A stretch of 64,000 bases of DNA from Stutzerimonas kunmingensis (GCF_900114065.1 NZ_FORS01000003.1:1-64000), one strand, 5' to 3'. Positions 48,563 to 56,725 are shown, counted from the first letter of the stretch. Program-made: numbers and translations. The notes: a model not told the origin generated them from the sequence alone.

Positions 48563-48733
48563 TTCGAACGGGCGTCGGATCGGTAGCGGGTGAGTGCGTC
48601 CAGGCGGTCGAAGCGTGGGTGCACGCGCGGCACTCCCACGCAGCGCAGCAGGTCTGTATCAGCTATCCGGCCGTTTTCTCAAGAAGCAGGAGCGGGCTTG
48701 CGAGCCCAAATCCAATCGAGCGCAGAGGTGACC

Positions 48734-49360
48734 ATGAATATCTTCCTGACATCCTCCTTTGCTGAGGTCGTGGACTTGTTTGTCAGGTCCACCGAGGGCG
48801 AGTGCCGCGGCAAGACGGTTACGCTGATTCCGACGGCAAGCCTTGCCGAGGAGGTCAATTTCTACCTTGTTGCGGCCAAGGACGCGCTTATCAAAGCCGG
48901 GCTGGTGATTGATGAACTCGAAGTTTCAACCGCAACTCAGGACGAGATCGTCAGCAAGCTCGAACGTGGCGATTACATCTATGTGTCAGGCGGCAACACC
49001 TTCTTTCTGCTGCAGGAGCTGAAGCGCACAGGCGCGGACAGGTTGATCGCGGAACAGGTCAGGGCCGGGAAGTGCTATATCGGCGAATCCGCCGGCTCCG
49101 CGATACTCGCCCCGAGCATCGACTATATTCGGGCGCTGGATGACGTCACTGCCGCGCCTGATCTGGAGTCCTATACCGCACTGGGGCTGGTCGATTTCTA
49201 CCCGCTGCCGCATTACCGAAATGCGCCGTTCGACGAGGCCGTCGAGCAGGTGCTGAAGGAGTATGGGCAGGTGTTGGCGCTTCGCCCATTCAGCAATAAC
49301 CAGGCAATCGTCGTGTCGGGCGGTCACGCTGAAATCCAAACGAGCGGCGAACGAGGCTAG
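48734..49360 (+). CDS. Peptidase S51 / peptidase E-like protein
   Basis: 208 residues from the ATG at 48734, preceded by AGAGGTGA. Class-I glutamine amidotransferase-like fold with a serine nucleophile: S119 in YIGESAGSAIL, the elbow seen in dipeptidase E homologues. H160 (PLPHYRN) fits the catalytic histidine, and VSGGNTFFLLQEL is the conserved substrate loop. Probably cytosolic. Composition slightly less GC-rich than its neighbours. Confidence 0.87.
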   Translation: MNIFLTSSFAEVVDLFVRSTEGECRGKTVTLIPTASLAEEVNFYLVAAKDALIKAGLVIDELEVSTATQDEIVSKLERGDYIYVSGGNTFFLLQELKRTGADRLIAEQVRAGKCYIGESAGSAILAPSIDYIRALDDVTAAPDLESYTALGLVDFYPLPHYRNAPFDEAVEQVLKEYGQVLALRPFSNNQAIVVSGGHAEIQTSGERG

Positions 49361-49574
49361 CGCCAGCTTCAAGGCCTGCTTGCTCTGCCAAGCTTCTATC
49401 AGTTACCAAACGCCCTTGCCACCGCTACCACTGGAGCGGTGGCACGGTGCGGGCTTGCAAGGCCCTGAGCAACGCGCACGGTGCATTCCGGTTCGTCGTC
49501 GCGTCATCTGAACCCTCATACACAGCGCCCACTCGTACCTCTAGCCGCAGTCATTAACCGAGAGGGAGCCCACC

Positions 49575-49868
49575 ATGAGCGATCGACAAGCCACCGTCCG
49601 CCACGATGCCGCGCAGCAGCGCTATGAGTTGCTGGTCGACGGCCAGCCGCTCGGCTTTGCCGAGTACAACGAGCAGGGCGAGCGGATGGTCTTTACCCAT
49701 ACCGAGGTCGACCCCAGCCTGTCCGGGCAGGGGCTGGGCAGTGTGCTGGCCAAGGGCGCGCTGGAGGATGCGCGGCGGCGCGGCAAGCGGGTGGTGCCGC
49801 AGTGCGAGTTCATCGCCAGCTACATCGAGCGCCACGAGCAATGGCAGGACCTGGTCGATCCGGCCTGA
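49575..49868 (+). CDS. Small GNAT-type N-acetyltransferase (YjdJ-like)
   Basis: 97 residues. Minimal acetyl-CoA-binding GNAT fold: HTEVDPSLSGQGLGSVLAKGALEDARRRGKRVVPQCEFIASYI, with the Q/R-x-x-G-x-G/A equivalent in SGQGLGS. GAGAGGGAG lies before the ATG. Substrate unknown. Confidence 0.9.
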   Translation: MSDRQATVRHDAAQQRYELLVDGQPLGFAEYNEQGERMVFTHTEVDPSLSGQGLGSVLAKGALEDARRRGKRVVPQCEFIASYIERHEQWQDLVDPA

Positions 49869-49985
49869 CCAGCACACCCTTCCAGGCGGGATTTATTGCC
49901 GGGGCTGATGCTCTTATCTGAGTGATCGCTGCCGCTGCGCCGTGTGGCGTCGCATCAGCAGCTGGTTTCGTCAGAGGGCAATTGC

Positions 49986-50390
49986 GTGGATGGTCGAGAG
50001 TTTGTCTGGGCGCATTTCAAGCTCAATGCCGAGCAGCGCCTACGTGGCTTCAACTTCTTCGTGGTGCTGGCGATTTTCGCCGATGGCGGCGTGCTGGCGG
50101 CGCTGCAGCGCGGCTTCTCGCCGAGGCTGCTGATCCTCCTCGGTGCCTTTACCGTCTTGCTGGCGCAGGTGTTCTGGCTGGTGGATGCACGCAGCCGGCA
50201 GCTGCTGGAGCTGACCATCACGGCGCTGAAGGAGATGGAAGCCGAGTATCCCGAGAGTTACCGGCTTTTCGCCGCCGATGCGCTGGGGCAGAGCCGGGTG
50301 ATCAGCTACACCTTCGCCATCCGCGCGCTGTTGCTGGCGCAAATGGGCTTTGGTCTCGGCGTGTTCGCTTACGGGCTCTACCAGTGGTGA
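49986..50390 (+). CDS. Small membrane protein, function unknown
   Basis: 134 residues from a GTG at 49986, preceded by AGAGGG seven bases away; a longer frame starts at 49944. Three hydrophobic segments: NFFVVLAIFADGGVLAAL, LLILLGAFTVLLAQVFWLV and ALLLAQMGFGLGVFAYGLY. A conserved-looking charged loop (HFKLNAEQRL) precedes the first helix. No family assigned. Confidence 0.7.
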   Translation: MDGREFVWAHFKLNAEQRLRGFNFFVVLAIFADGGVLAALQRGFSPRLLILLGAFTVLLAQVFWLVDARSRQLLELTITALKEMEAEYPESYRLFAADALGQSRVISYTFAIRALLLAQMGFGLGVFAYGLYQW

Positions 50391-50487
50391 GTACTGCGAG
50401 CGTGTCATCCGTCGCTGGCTGCGCTGCGCAGCCGAACGCTGGCGGCGGGCGCCCGGTCGGTATTGGTAACCACCGGGAGATCTAACG

Positions 50488-50991
50488 ATGTCGACTTCGA
50501 GCAATCTGTTATGGGCCGCCCTGGCGATCGGGGCGGTGACGGGCATGCGCAGCATGCTGGCGCCGACGCTGGTCAGCCGGGCGTTGAGCGAGCGCGATGA
50601 TCTCGCCGGGGCGGGGGAGGCCGCGCAACTGCTGACGTCGGACACCGCGCAGACCTTTCTGCCAACACTCGCGGCCAGCGAGATGATCGGCGACAAGATG
50701 CCCTTCGCACCGGATCGCACCATCGTGCCGTCAATGATGTTTCGTGCGCTGTCCGGCGGCGTCAGCGCGGCCGCGTTGGCGGGTGTCCGTCGCGAGCCGG
50801 TGCTGGTGCCGGCGTTGCTCGGTGCGACGGCGGCGCTGGTTGCATCCAAGGTCGGGCTGAGCCTGCGCAAGCCCTATCAGCCCCGGCCGCTGGTCAATGC
50901 GGCGCTGGGTGCGCTGGAGGAATGTCTGGCGTTGGTGATTGGCCGAGCCGGGCTGCGGCGAGCGTTGGGCGCGGAGCGGCGCGGGCGCTAG
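50488..50991 (+). CDS. DUF4126-type membrane protein
   Basis: 167 residues, with GGGAG a few bases upstream. Hydrophobic, with LLWAALAIGAVTGMRSMLAP at the start (the G.RS motif of DUF4126), an ASEMIGDKMP motif in the loop and helices at PSMMFRALSGGVSAAALAG and PALLGATAALVASKVG. Inner-membrane protein of unknown function. Confidence 0.82.
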   Translation: MSTSSNLLWAALAIGAVTGMRSMLAPTLVSRALSERDDLAGAGEAAQLLTSDTAQTFLPTLAASEMIGDKMPFAPDRTIVPSMMFRALSGGVSAAALAGVRREPVLVPALLGATAALVASKVGLSLRKPYQPRPLVNAALGALEECLALVIGRAGLRRALGAERRGR

Positions 50992-51032
50992 GAAGCCGCG
51001 AACTCTTCGCGTTTCGTGGTGCGGTGATGTAG

Positions 51033-51065
51033 ACGCGTGGAAAAGGCGTTGCCGTTTTCCACCCT
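51033..51065. repeat. Dispersed copy of the GGAAAAGGC palindrome
   Basis: ACGCGTGGAAAAGGCGTTGC followed by CGTTTTCCACCCT, nearly the end portion of the 46-kb repeat unit, here between two unrelated genes. Confidence 0.75.
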
Positions 51066-51088
51066 GCGCGGGTTGCCCTCGGGACCCG

Positions 51089-51481
51089 TCAGTCCTGGCT
51101 GATCTCGGTCTTGTGCGGATTGCTCTGCAGCAAGCGCGCGTGGGCTTCGGGGTAGCGGTAGGCGAAGGTGGCGTGTTGCGCGGCCACTTCGGCGCGCAGT
51201 GCTTCGCGCTCGTGGGCCGGCAGCTTGGCCAGGTATTTCTGGGTGATGGCGTATTTGGCGGCCATCAGCTCGTCGTGGGCTTCGCGCAAATCCACTTCGT
51301 ACGCCTTGGCGCGACGCTCGCGTAGGGCTGCCTGGTCGGTGTGCATGTTGCCGCCTTCATGCAGGACGAAGGCGCTCTTCGAGTCGCCTTCCGTCTGCTC
51401 CATGGCCGGCTGCGCAGCCCAGACACTCGAAGCGGCAAGGCAGAGCATCAGGCAGGACGAGACGGTTCTCAGCGTAGGCAT
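51089..51481 (-). CDS. Small secreted protein, function unknown
   Basis: 130 residues from the ATG at 51481, preceded by AGAGGA. Signal peptide (TVSSCLMLCLAASSVWA), then a helical, highly charged body rich in Ala and Glu (RERRAKAYEVDLREAHDELMAAKYAITQ). No enzymatic motif. It may be a periplasmic stress or chaperone-like protein, but this is a guess from composition. Confidence 0.65.
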   Translation of the reverse strand: MPTLRTVSSCLMLCLAASSVWAAQPAMEQTEGDSKSAFVLHEGGNMHTDQAALRERRAKAYEVDLREAHDELMAAKYAITQKYLAKLPAHEREALRAEVAAQHATFAYRYPEAHARLLQSNPHKTEISQD

Positions 51482-51646
51482 GGCGTGGTCCTCTGCATGC
51501 TTGGCAGCGCTCGGGCCGCCTGAAGCGCCAGAATACGCCAGGCGCATCCAGCACTCAGCAGTCCGGTCCTGCGCCAATCGTCGCAGCAGGCTATGGCCGT
51601 GATGGATTGTGCGTCGTCAGGGTGCGGCCGCCCGGCTGGGACATGA

Positions 51647-51673
51647 CATAAAACGGGCCGCGTGATGCGGCCC
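51647..51673 (-). terminator. Terminator after the YflT-like gene
   Basis: GGGCCGC (51655-51661) pairs with GCGGCCC (51667-51673); on the minus strand the hairpin is followed by GTTTTAT. Lies about 20 bases past the stop codon. Confidence 0.8.
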
Positions 51674-51692
51674 TTGGTCTGCGCAGCAGCGG

Positions 51693-52502
51693 TCAGCTCG
51701 GCCGCTGGATCACGCAGATACGGTCGCGGCAGAGGCCGGCGTCACGGGTGCCGACGCCGGGTGCCACTTCCGGCGTGTCCGGGCTGCTGCCGTGGCCGGT
51801 CGCGCCGGCACCGGTGGGTGCCGTGGTAGCGGTGGTGTCGGGGTAGTCGGTGCCGGCGCGCTTGGCCGCGCCGCCGATGTCATAGCGACCGGTGTCGGCC
51901 GAGCTGCGGTCGTTGTAATCGGTCGGGTCGGAACCGGGCGCGGTTGTATTGCCGATGTGGGCGCCGTCGCCGGTGTGCGCACCACTCATAGGGCGGTCGC
52001 TGCCAGCGGTTGCCGTGCCGGTTGCGCTGAAGTGCTTGTCGAGGTGACTGTCGCCGCCGGTGGCGCCGGCATAGGGGCTGCTCGGGCCTGGATAGCCTTC
52101 GACTGTGCCGCTGCCGCCGCGCTCGTTGATGTCGATGGCACCGTTGTACTCCAGGGCATCGCGCGCCTTGGCCAGCTGATCTTCATCGTCGACATCCACA
52201 GCGATCACCAGCGCACCGCGGCGTACGGCATCTGGATAGGCGGTGGCGTAGTGGCGGTGCGTTTCGTGCGGTTCATGGCCGAACAGCGATTTGAAGAAAT
52301 GCGTGATCTTGGACTCGTGATGCGCCCGGTCCACCGGGGTGTCCGGCGTGGTGGTGTAGGGCGCATCGTAGGCATGGATATCGGCGCTCTCGGCGCCAAT
52401 GGCGTGAATCTGTTCCCGCGCTATGCCCCGCGACATCAGATCGCCGCGGGTGCGGTTGGCGTCGGTCAGCGTTGCGAACGCTGCTACCAGTGTATGTCTC
52501 AT
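51693..52502 (-). CDS. YflT-like (general stress 17M) protein with low-complexity tail
   Basis: 269 residues from the ATG at 52502, with GAGGTGG just ahead. N-terminal domain (TLVAAFATLTDANRTRGDLMSRGIAREQI) matches YflT/GSP17M-type stress proteins; around residues 65-90 is HFFKSLFGHEPHETHRHY. The last ~130 residues are Gly/Thr/Ser/Asp-rich and probably disordered (GATGGDSH; TTATTAPTGAGATGHG), ending in a Cys pair (GLCRDRICVIQRPS). Function unknown; stress induction is inferred from family. Confidence 0.72.
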   Translation of the reverse strand: MRHTLVAAFATLTDANRTRGDLMSRGIAREQIHAIGAESADIHAYDAPYTTTPDTPVDRAHHESKITHFFKSLFGHEPHETHRHYATAYPDAVRRGALVIAVDVDDEDQLAKARDALEYNGAIDINERGGSGTVEGYPGPSSPYAGATGGDSHLDKHFSATGTATAGSDRPMSGAHTGDGAHIGNTTAPGSDPTDYNDRSSADTGRYDIGGAAKRAGTDYPDTTATTAPTGAGATGHGSSPDTPEVAPGVGTRDAGLCRDRICVIQRPS

Positions 52503-52822
52503 GATCCACCTCACGTTGTGTTGAACAACCGGGATGTGAGCGCTGGGCGTGTCGCGATGATGGCGGCCCGAGTGCTGGCGAGGCCGCGCCGGTCGCGGGT
52601 TTCGCGGCGCTCATAGACATTGGGTCGGAGCGCATCGGCATAGTTCAGCGTGGAGGATCAGCGGTCGGAGGAGGGCAGTGCAGTCGCTGCGCGGAGGACT
52701 GCGCGGCGATGAGGGAGCTTTGAAGCAGGCCCCCTCGGCAGACGGGGCCGGGCAGCCTGCCAGGGCAAGATGGCGGGCGGTGGAAAGGCTTCGCGCTGTC
52801 CACCGCCCGCTCGGGTTGCGCT
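52503..52822. other. Non-coding region
   Basis: Should contain the promoter of the YflT-like gene. Its right end holds a repeat of the dispersed family (52773-52810). No credible gene. Confidence 0.55.
52773..52810. repeat. Dispersed palindromic repeat
   Basis: GCGGGCGGTGGA and TCCACCGCCCGC form a 12-base inverted repeat around AAGGCTTCGCGCTG, sharing GGAAAGGCTTCGC with the 46-kb units. It could also act as a terminator for the minus-strand yghU-like gene, whose stop is at 52823. Confidence 0.7.
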
Positions 52823-53665
52823 TCAGTCGAGGTCGGCGGCGCTGTGGCGCTCGGGTGCCTGCTCGGATTCCTCGCCCCAGGTGCGATTGACCTTGCGCCC
52901 GCGGATCACGGCCGGGCGCTCGGCGACCTCCGCGGCCCAGCGCTGGACGTGCTTGTAGTCCTGCACGGAAAGGAATTCGCCAGCGTCGTACAGCTCGCCC
53001 CGCGCGAGCACGCCGTACCAGGGCCAGATCGCCATGTCGGCGATGCTGTAGTCGTCACCGGCCACGTAGCGGTTCTCCGCCAACTGGCGGTCGAGCACGT
53101 CGAGCTGGCGCTTGACCTCCATGGCGTAGCGGTTGATCGGGTACTCGTACTTCTCCGGCGCGTAGGCATAGAAATGGCCGAAGCCGCCGCCGAGGAAGGG
53201 CGCCGAACCCATCTGCCAGAACAGCCAGTTCAGCGTCTCGGTACGCGCACGGATTTCCGTGGGCAGGAAGGCACCGAACTTCTCCGCCAGGTAGACCAGG
53301 ATCGAGCCGGACTCGAACACCCGTAGCGGCTTGCCGTCGACGCTGTGATCGGCCAGCGCGGGGATCTTCGAGTTGGGATTGATCTCGACGAAGCCGCTGC
53401 GGAACTGGTCGCCCTCACCGATGTTGATCAGCCAGGCGTCGTACTCGGCGCCACTGTGGCCGGCGGCGATCAGCTCTTCGAGCATGATCGAGACCTTCAC
53501 GCCATTGGGCGTCGCCAGCGAGTAGAGCTGCAACGGATGCTTGCCCACCAGCAGCACCTTCTCCTCCCGCGCACCAGCGGTGGGGGCATTGATGCTGGCG
53601 AACTTGCCGCCCGAGGGCGCGTCGTGGGTCCAGATCTTCGGCGGGACGTAAGGGGTATCAGGCAT
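52823..53665 (-). CDS. yghU: Glutathione transferase-like disulfide-bond reductase (YghU family)
   Basis: 280 residues from the ATG at 53665 with GAGGAGA ahead. Thioredoxin-like N-terminal domain preceded by the long extension typical of YghU/Ure2p-like enzymes (YVPPKIWTHDAPSGGKFASINAPTAGA); HPLQLYSLATPNGVKVSIMLEEL and the glutathione-binding VFESGSILVYLAEKFG motif are clear; C-terminal helical domain with YSIADMAIWPWYG. Reduces mixed disulfides with glutathione. Complete. Confidence 0.92.
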   Translation of the reverse strand: MPDTPYVPPKIWTHDAPSGGKFASINAPTAGAREEKVLLVGKHPLQLYSLATPNGVKVSIMLEELIAAGHSGAEYDAWLINIGEGDQFRSGFVEINPNSKIPALADHSVDGKPLRVFESGSILVYLAEKFGAFLPTEIRARTETLNWLFWQMGSAPFLGGGFGHFYAYAPEKYEYPINRYAMEVKRQLDVLDRQLAENRYVAGDDYSIADMAIWPWYGVLARGELYDAGEFLSVQDYKHVQRWAAEVAERPAVIRGRKVNRTWGEESEQAPERHSAADLD

Positions 53666-53808
53666 GAACAATCTCCTCGGTGGCTACTGGGGATGTGCAG
53701 GGCATGCTACGCCCTCGGCCAGCGCTGTCGAAATCAAGCGGGTCGATATTGGTCATCGATGGGCGATGGTTTGTTCTGCGAGGGGTTTTTTGAGACGAAC
53801 TAGAAATT

Positions 53809-53830
53809 TTTTTTCCCGATCGGTAAAAAA
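53809..53830. promoter_or_regulatory. Palindromic operator candidate 1 upstream of hipBA
   Basis: TTTTTCCCGATCGGTAAAAA is a near-perfect palindrome centred on GATC, about 100 bases before hipB. It shares the T-run/CCC half-site with the site at 53860, as expected for multiple binding sites of a HipB-type repressor. Confidence 0.5.
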
Positions 53831-53859
53831 TCCAGTGCACCGGCCAGCAGTGGAGAGTA

Positions 53860-53877
53860 TTTTCCCTATTGGGAAAA
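53860..53877. promoter_or_regulatory. Palindromic operator candidate 2 upstream of hipBA
   Basis: TTTTCCC-TATT-GGGAAAA is a perfect 7-base inverted repeat with a 4-base centre. A further half-site GGGAAAA lies at 53920-53926, at the proposed hipB start. The spacing between sites 1 and 2 is about five helical turns. Confidence 0.55.
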
Positions 53878-53925
53878 AAGCGGAAGTGAGCTGTTTCCGA
53901 AGGACAAATTGTACGGAACGGGAAA

Positions 53926-54162
53926 ATGGGTGGACCTACCGCATTTATATCAATGGCCGAGCTGGGCAAGATGATCCAGCGCACCCGCAAGGGTCAGGGG
54001 CTGCGTCTGGTGGACGCTGCAGGCCTATGTGGCGTGAGCGTGCGCTTTCTGAGCGAGCTGGAAAATGGCCGCGAGAGCTGTTCGTTCGGGCGGGTGCTGA
54101 ACGTGTGTCATACGCTTGGCATCGAACTGTTGGCGGCTAGACGTGACGGGAGCGACCTGTGA
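53926..54162 (+). CDS. hipB: HipB-type antitoxin, HTH transcriptional repressor
   Basis: 78 residues; XRE-type HTH: LGKMIQRTRKGQGLRLVDAAGLCGVSVRFLSELENGRES, resembling Y4mF-type antitoxins. It would bind its own operator and neutralise HipA. The start is uncertain: the ATG at 53926 overlaps a GGGAAAA half-site; the in-frame ATG at 53953 (MAELGKMI) is also possible. The stop overlaps the hipA GTG by three bases. Confidence 0.85.
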   Translation: MGGPTAFISMAELGKMIQRTRKGQGLRLVDAAGLCGVSVRFLSELENGRESCSFGRVLNVCHTLGIELLAARRDGSDL

Positions 54163-55409
54163 GCGGACTGCTCGGCGTCTACCGGGGTGATTGCCGTATC
54201 GGTGAGCTTTGGCTGGGTGACGACGGCCGCAGCATGGGTTTTCGTTATAGCGAAGCAGCGCGGTTTGCAATCTCCAATAGCTTGCCGCTTGCAACCGGTA
54301 TGTTTGCGCCAACGCTCGGCACGGCACATAACTGGTTTGCCAATCTGCTTCCCGAAGAAGCTTCGCGGCAGTTGCTGGTGAACCGGCTTGGGATCGCCGA
54401 TGACGACTTTTCGCTGTTGGCCGCTATCGGTGGTGATTGTGCCGGTGCGTTGCGCATTGTTGACCCGGAGCGGGCCGATGCGTTGATCGAATCTGGCCAG
54501 GAGCCGGTCGACCCCAATCAGCTGGCGCGCTGGGCGCAGGGTAAGGAGCGCTACGCCTTATTTCAGCCGGGCAAGGCGACACGGCTTTCGCTTGCCGGCA
54601 CCCAGGACAAGATTCCCGTAATCCTCGAAGGCGGCCAGCTCTACCTCCCGCGCGGTGCCGCCGCTTCTTCGCATCTGATCAAGTTCTCGCTAAAGCCGGC
54701 GTTGGTTTTCAACGAACTCTATATGAACCGCCTGGCTCGGATCGCTGGGCTTGTGGTACCCGACTTGCACGCAGGTCAGGCAGGTCAGGCAGGAAAAGCT
54801 CACTATCTTGCCGTGACTCGTTACGATCGTGAGCGAGTGGATAACCAGATCGAGCGTGTGCAGCAGGAGGACATGTGCCAGGCGCTTGGCTATCCGCGGC
54901 GGCTCAAGTACCAGGAAGAGGGCGGCCCGACGCTGGCTGCCTGCGCAGACCTGTTGCGCGCGGTGACGGCCATGCCTGCGCTGCAGGTGCGCCAGTTGCT
55001 GCGCTGGCAGATATTCAACGTGCTGGCCGGCAACAGCGATGGCCATGCCAAGAACATTTCGCTGTTACAAGACGCCAAGGGCCGCTGGTCATTGGCGCCG
55101 GCCTATGACCTGGTATGTACGATGGTGCTGCCATACAGCCCCAGTCTTGGTTTCGCGGTCGGCGGTAACTTCCATCCGCAGCAGCTGCGCAGAGCCGATT
55201 GGGAAGAGCTGGCGCGCCACATGGGCCTCGCGCCGCCGTTCGTACTGCGGGAGCTGCGGCAAATGCTGGATCTGCTCGAGCCAGCTGCCAATAGCGCCGA
55301 GTTGCAAGCTGAACTGCAGACGGTTGGCATGGATGAGGCGGGTTGGGCGAAGGTGCAGCATGTGCGCAAATACGTCGTTCAGCAGTGCCGCCGCTACCGC
55401 AAGCTGTAG
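54159..55409 (+). CDS. hipA: HipA-type serine/threonine kinase toxin
   Basis: 416 residues from a GTG overlapping the hipB stop. N-terminal HipA_N domain (1-100), then the kinase: the SLAGTQDK loop at S144-K151 corresponds to the autophosphorylated Ser loop of E. coli HipA, catalytic D294 and N299 lie in NSDGHAKN, and D317 in LAPAYDLV. Intact by these motifs. In E. coli HipA phosphorylates glutamyl-tRNA synthetase and causes growth arrest; the target here is unknown. A 9-base tandem repeat (period CAGGCAGGT) at about 54772-54792 encodes AGQAGQAGK in a surface loop. Confidence 0.92.
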   Translation: MSGLLGVYRGDCRIGELWLGDDGRSMGFRYSEAARFAISNSLPLATGMFAPTLGTAHNWFANLLPEEASRQLLVNRLGIADDDFSLLAAIGGDCAGALRIVDPERADALIESGQEPVDPNQLARWAQGKERYALFQPGKATRLSLAGTQDKIPVILEGGQLYLPRGAAASSHLIKFSLKPALVFNELYMNRLARIAGLVVPDLHAGQAGQAGKAHYLAVTRYDRERVDNQIERVQQEDMCQALGYPRRLKYQEEGGPTLAACADLLRAVTAMPALQVRQLLRWQIFNVLAGNSDGHAKNISLLQDAKGRWSLAPAYDLVCTMVLPYSPSLGFAVGGNFHPQQLRRADWEELARHMGLAPPFVLRELRQMLDLLEPAANSAELQAELQTVGMDEAGWAKVQHVRKYVVQQCRRYRKL

Positions 55410-55612
55410 CGGCCAGGGTCCTCCTTCGTGAATGCCTACAGCGCACGCTAGAGCCTCGCTGTGTGAGATTGCCGCGAGCGTGGCAACCATAGTCAGTAAT
55501 CGATCAGTGGTACTGACAACAAGCGGTGCCGACGGTCCGGCATGCAGCGGTCGCGCTAGACTCCTGCTTACTGTCCCTTTGGCTCGGGGCCAAACCGTAA
55601 CAGGACGGCACG

Positions 55613-56287
55613 ATGCTTCTCAGCAAACGCGATCAGACCCGTATGGAACGGCAACTCTCCAGCTGCCTGAGCCAGGCCTGCGAGGCGGGCAAGGCGGAGG
55701 TCGTCGGCTTCAGCTGGCTCACCCATGAGGTCGATTACGCGCGCTTTCCCGAGAGCCTGCAGGTCACCTGGGTATTCGTCACGGAGGTGCAGAGGGCTCT
55801 GGCGATTGGCCAAGGACAGGGCGCACGCATGCAGGCGCTCACCCGAGCGGCGCTCGCTGAGGCGGGTGTGGACATGGGTGCCTTGATTGCACCGGTGCGC
55901 TTCGACAGCGAGGAAGCCTGCAAGCGCGACGATGGCGGTGACTGGCAACGTCGCCTGGCCCGCAACGCCACGACACTGACCATGGGTAAGGACGTCGAGA
56001 ATCCGTGCATTTCCGTCTGCAAGCTCACTGACGAACTCTGTACCAGCTGCGGCCGCACCAAGGACGAGATCCGCAAATGGAAACGCATGAAGCGCCCGGA
56101 CAAAAAGGCCGTCGTGGAGCGCGCGGCGCAGCGGTTGAAGGCGCTGAAAAAAAGAAGAAAAAGAAAGGCTGAGCCGAGCGATGGGGCGCCTCTGCTGCCG
56201 AGGCGACGCAATCAATCCACCACGAACAGCTTTGCCCCCACTTCGGTAGATGAGCGATGCGGCTCGGCGCCGTCGGCGACCTGGTAG
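55613..56287 (+). CDS. DUF1289 domain protein, probable frameshift at the C-terminus
   Basis: The N-terminal ~125 residues are an unassigned domain; the DUF1289 motif follows with four cysteines, C132, C136, C143 and C146 (NPCISVCKLTDELCTSCGRTKDEI), a likely metal site. After residue 177 the frame meets CTG-A7-G and reads KKRRKRKAEPSDGAPLL..., running antisense into the next gene until 56287 (224 residues). In the -1 frame the same DNA reads a lysine run and stops with GGC TGA at 56170-56172, a far more family-like end of about 186 residues. I suspect an indel or slippage in the A7 tract. Confidence 0.75.
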   Translation: MLLSKRDQTRMERQLSSCLSQACEAGKAEVVGFSWLTHEVDYARFPESLQVTWVFVTEVQRALAIGQGQGARMQALTRAALAEAGVDMGALIAPVRFDSEEACKRDDGGDWQRRLARNATTLTMGKDVENPCISVCKLTDELCTSCGRTKDEIRKWKRMKRPDKKAVVERAAQRLKALKKRRKRKAEPSDGAPLLPRRRNQSTTNSFAPTSVDERCGSAPSATW

Positions 56288-56541
56288 CTCATTCCCGGTG
56301 TCAGGACGAAGTGGCGCCCATCGGGAAGCTCGGTGTGCAGTTCGCCTTCCAGGCACAGCAGGATATGGCCCTTGCTGCACCAGTGGTCGGCCAGATAACC
56401 CGGGGTGTACTCGACCATGCGCACGCGGATGGGGCCAAACTGGCGGGTGCGCCAGTAAGCGCTGCCGGTTTCGCCTGGATGCAGGGTGGGTTCAATAGTC
56501 GCCCAGTCGGTAGTACCGAAGGGGAGGTCGTTGATGTCCAT
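56212..56541 (-). CDS. DHCW-motif cupin fold protein
   Basis: 109 residues from the ATG at 56541. A single cupin barrel with the naming motif ADHWCSKGHILLCLEGELHTEL (about 51-72). Cupins bind metals or small ligands; no substrate is known for this subgroup. Its 3' end is overlapped antisense by the apparent tail of the frameshifted DUF1289 gene, which supports the shorter form of that gene. Confidence 0.87.
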   Translation of the reverse strand: MDINDLPFGTTDWATIEPTLHPGETGSAYWRTRQFGPIRVRMVEYTPGYLADHWCSKGHILLCLEGELHTELPDGRHFVLTPGMSYQVADGAEPHRSSTEVGAKLFVVD

Positions 56542-56606
56542 GTCTGACGCCTGTAGGCAATGAGTGAGTGGTCTTGCAGAAAAGCAGTGGTGATAGATAC
56601 GGCGCC

Positions 56607-56628
56607 GTGGTGGCTTGAAGCCCACCGG
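56607..56628. repeat. Solitary GTGGGCTnGAAGCCCAC-type palindrome
   Basis: GGTGGCTTGAAGCCCACCGG resembles the core palindrome of the 46-kb repeats; only one copy here. Confidence 0.5.
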
Positions 56629-56670
56629 ATAGGCCATTCCTGAGGCAACGGACGCCCGGTACACGAACGA

Positions 56671-56706
56671 AAAAGCCGCTGCCCTCTCACGGGAGCAGCG
56701 GCTTTT
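56671..56706 (-). terminator. Terminator of the trpBA operon
   Basis: AAAAGCCGCTGC (56671-56682) pairs with GCAGCGGCTTTT (56695-56706) around a 12-base loop; T-rich on the minus strand, 20 bases beyond the trpA stop. Confidence 0.9.
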
Positions 56707-56725
56707 CGGTTACGGCACTAAAGCC

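Noticed and set aside
49415..49450. Palindrome CCACCGCTACCACTGGAGCGGTGG as a terminator of the S51 peptidase gene
   Set aside because: The hairpin is good but lies over 50 bases past the stop without a T run; it may be another intergenic palindrome, too weak to call.
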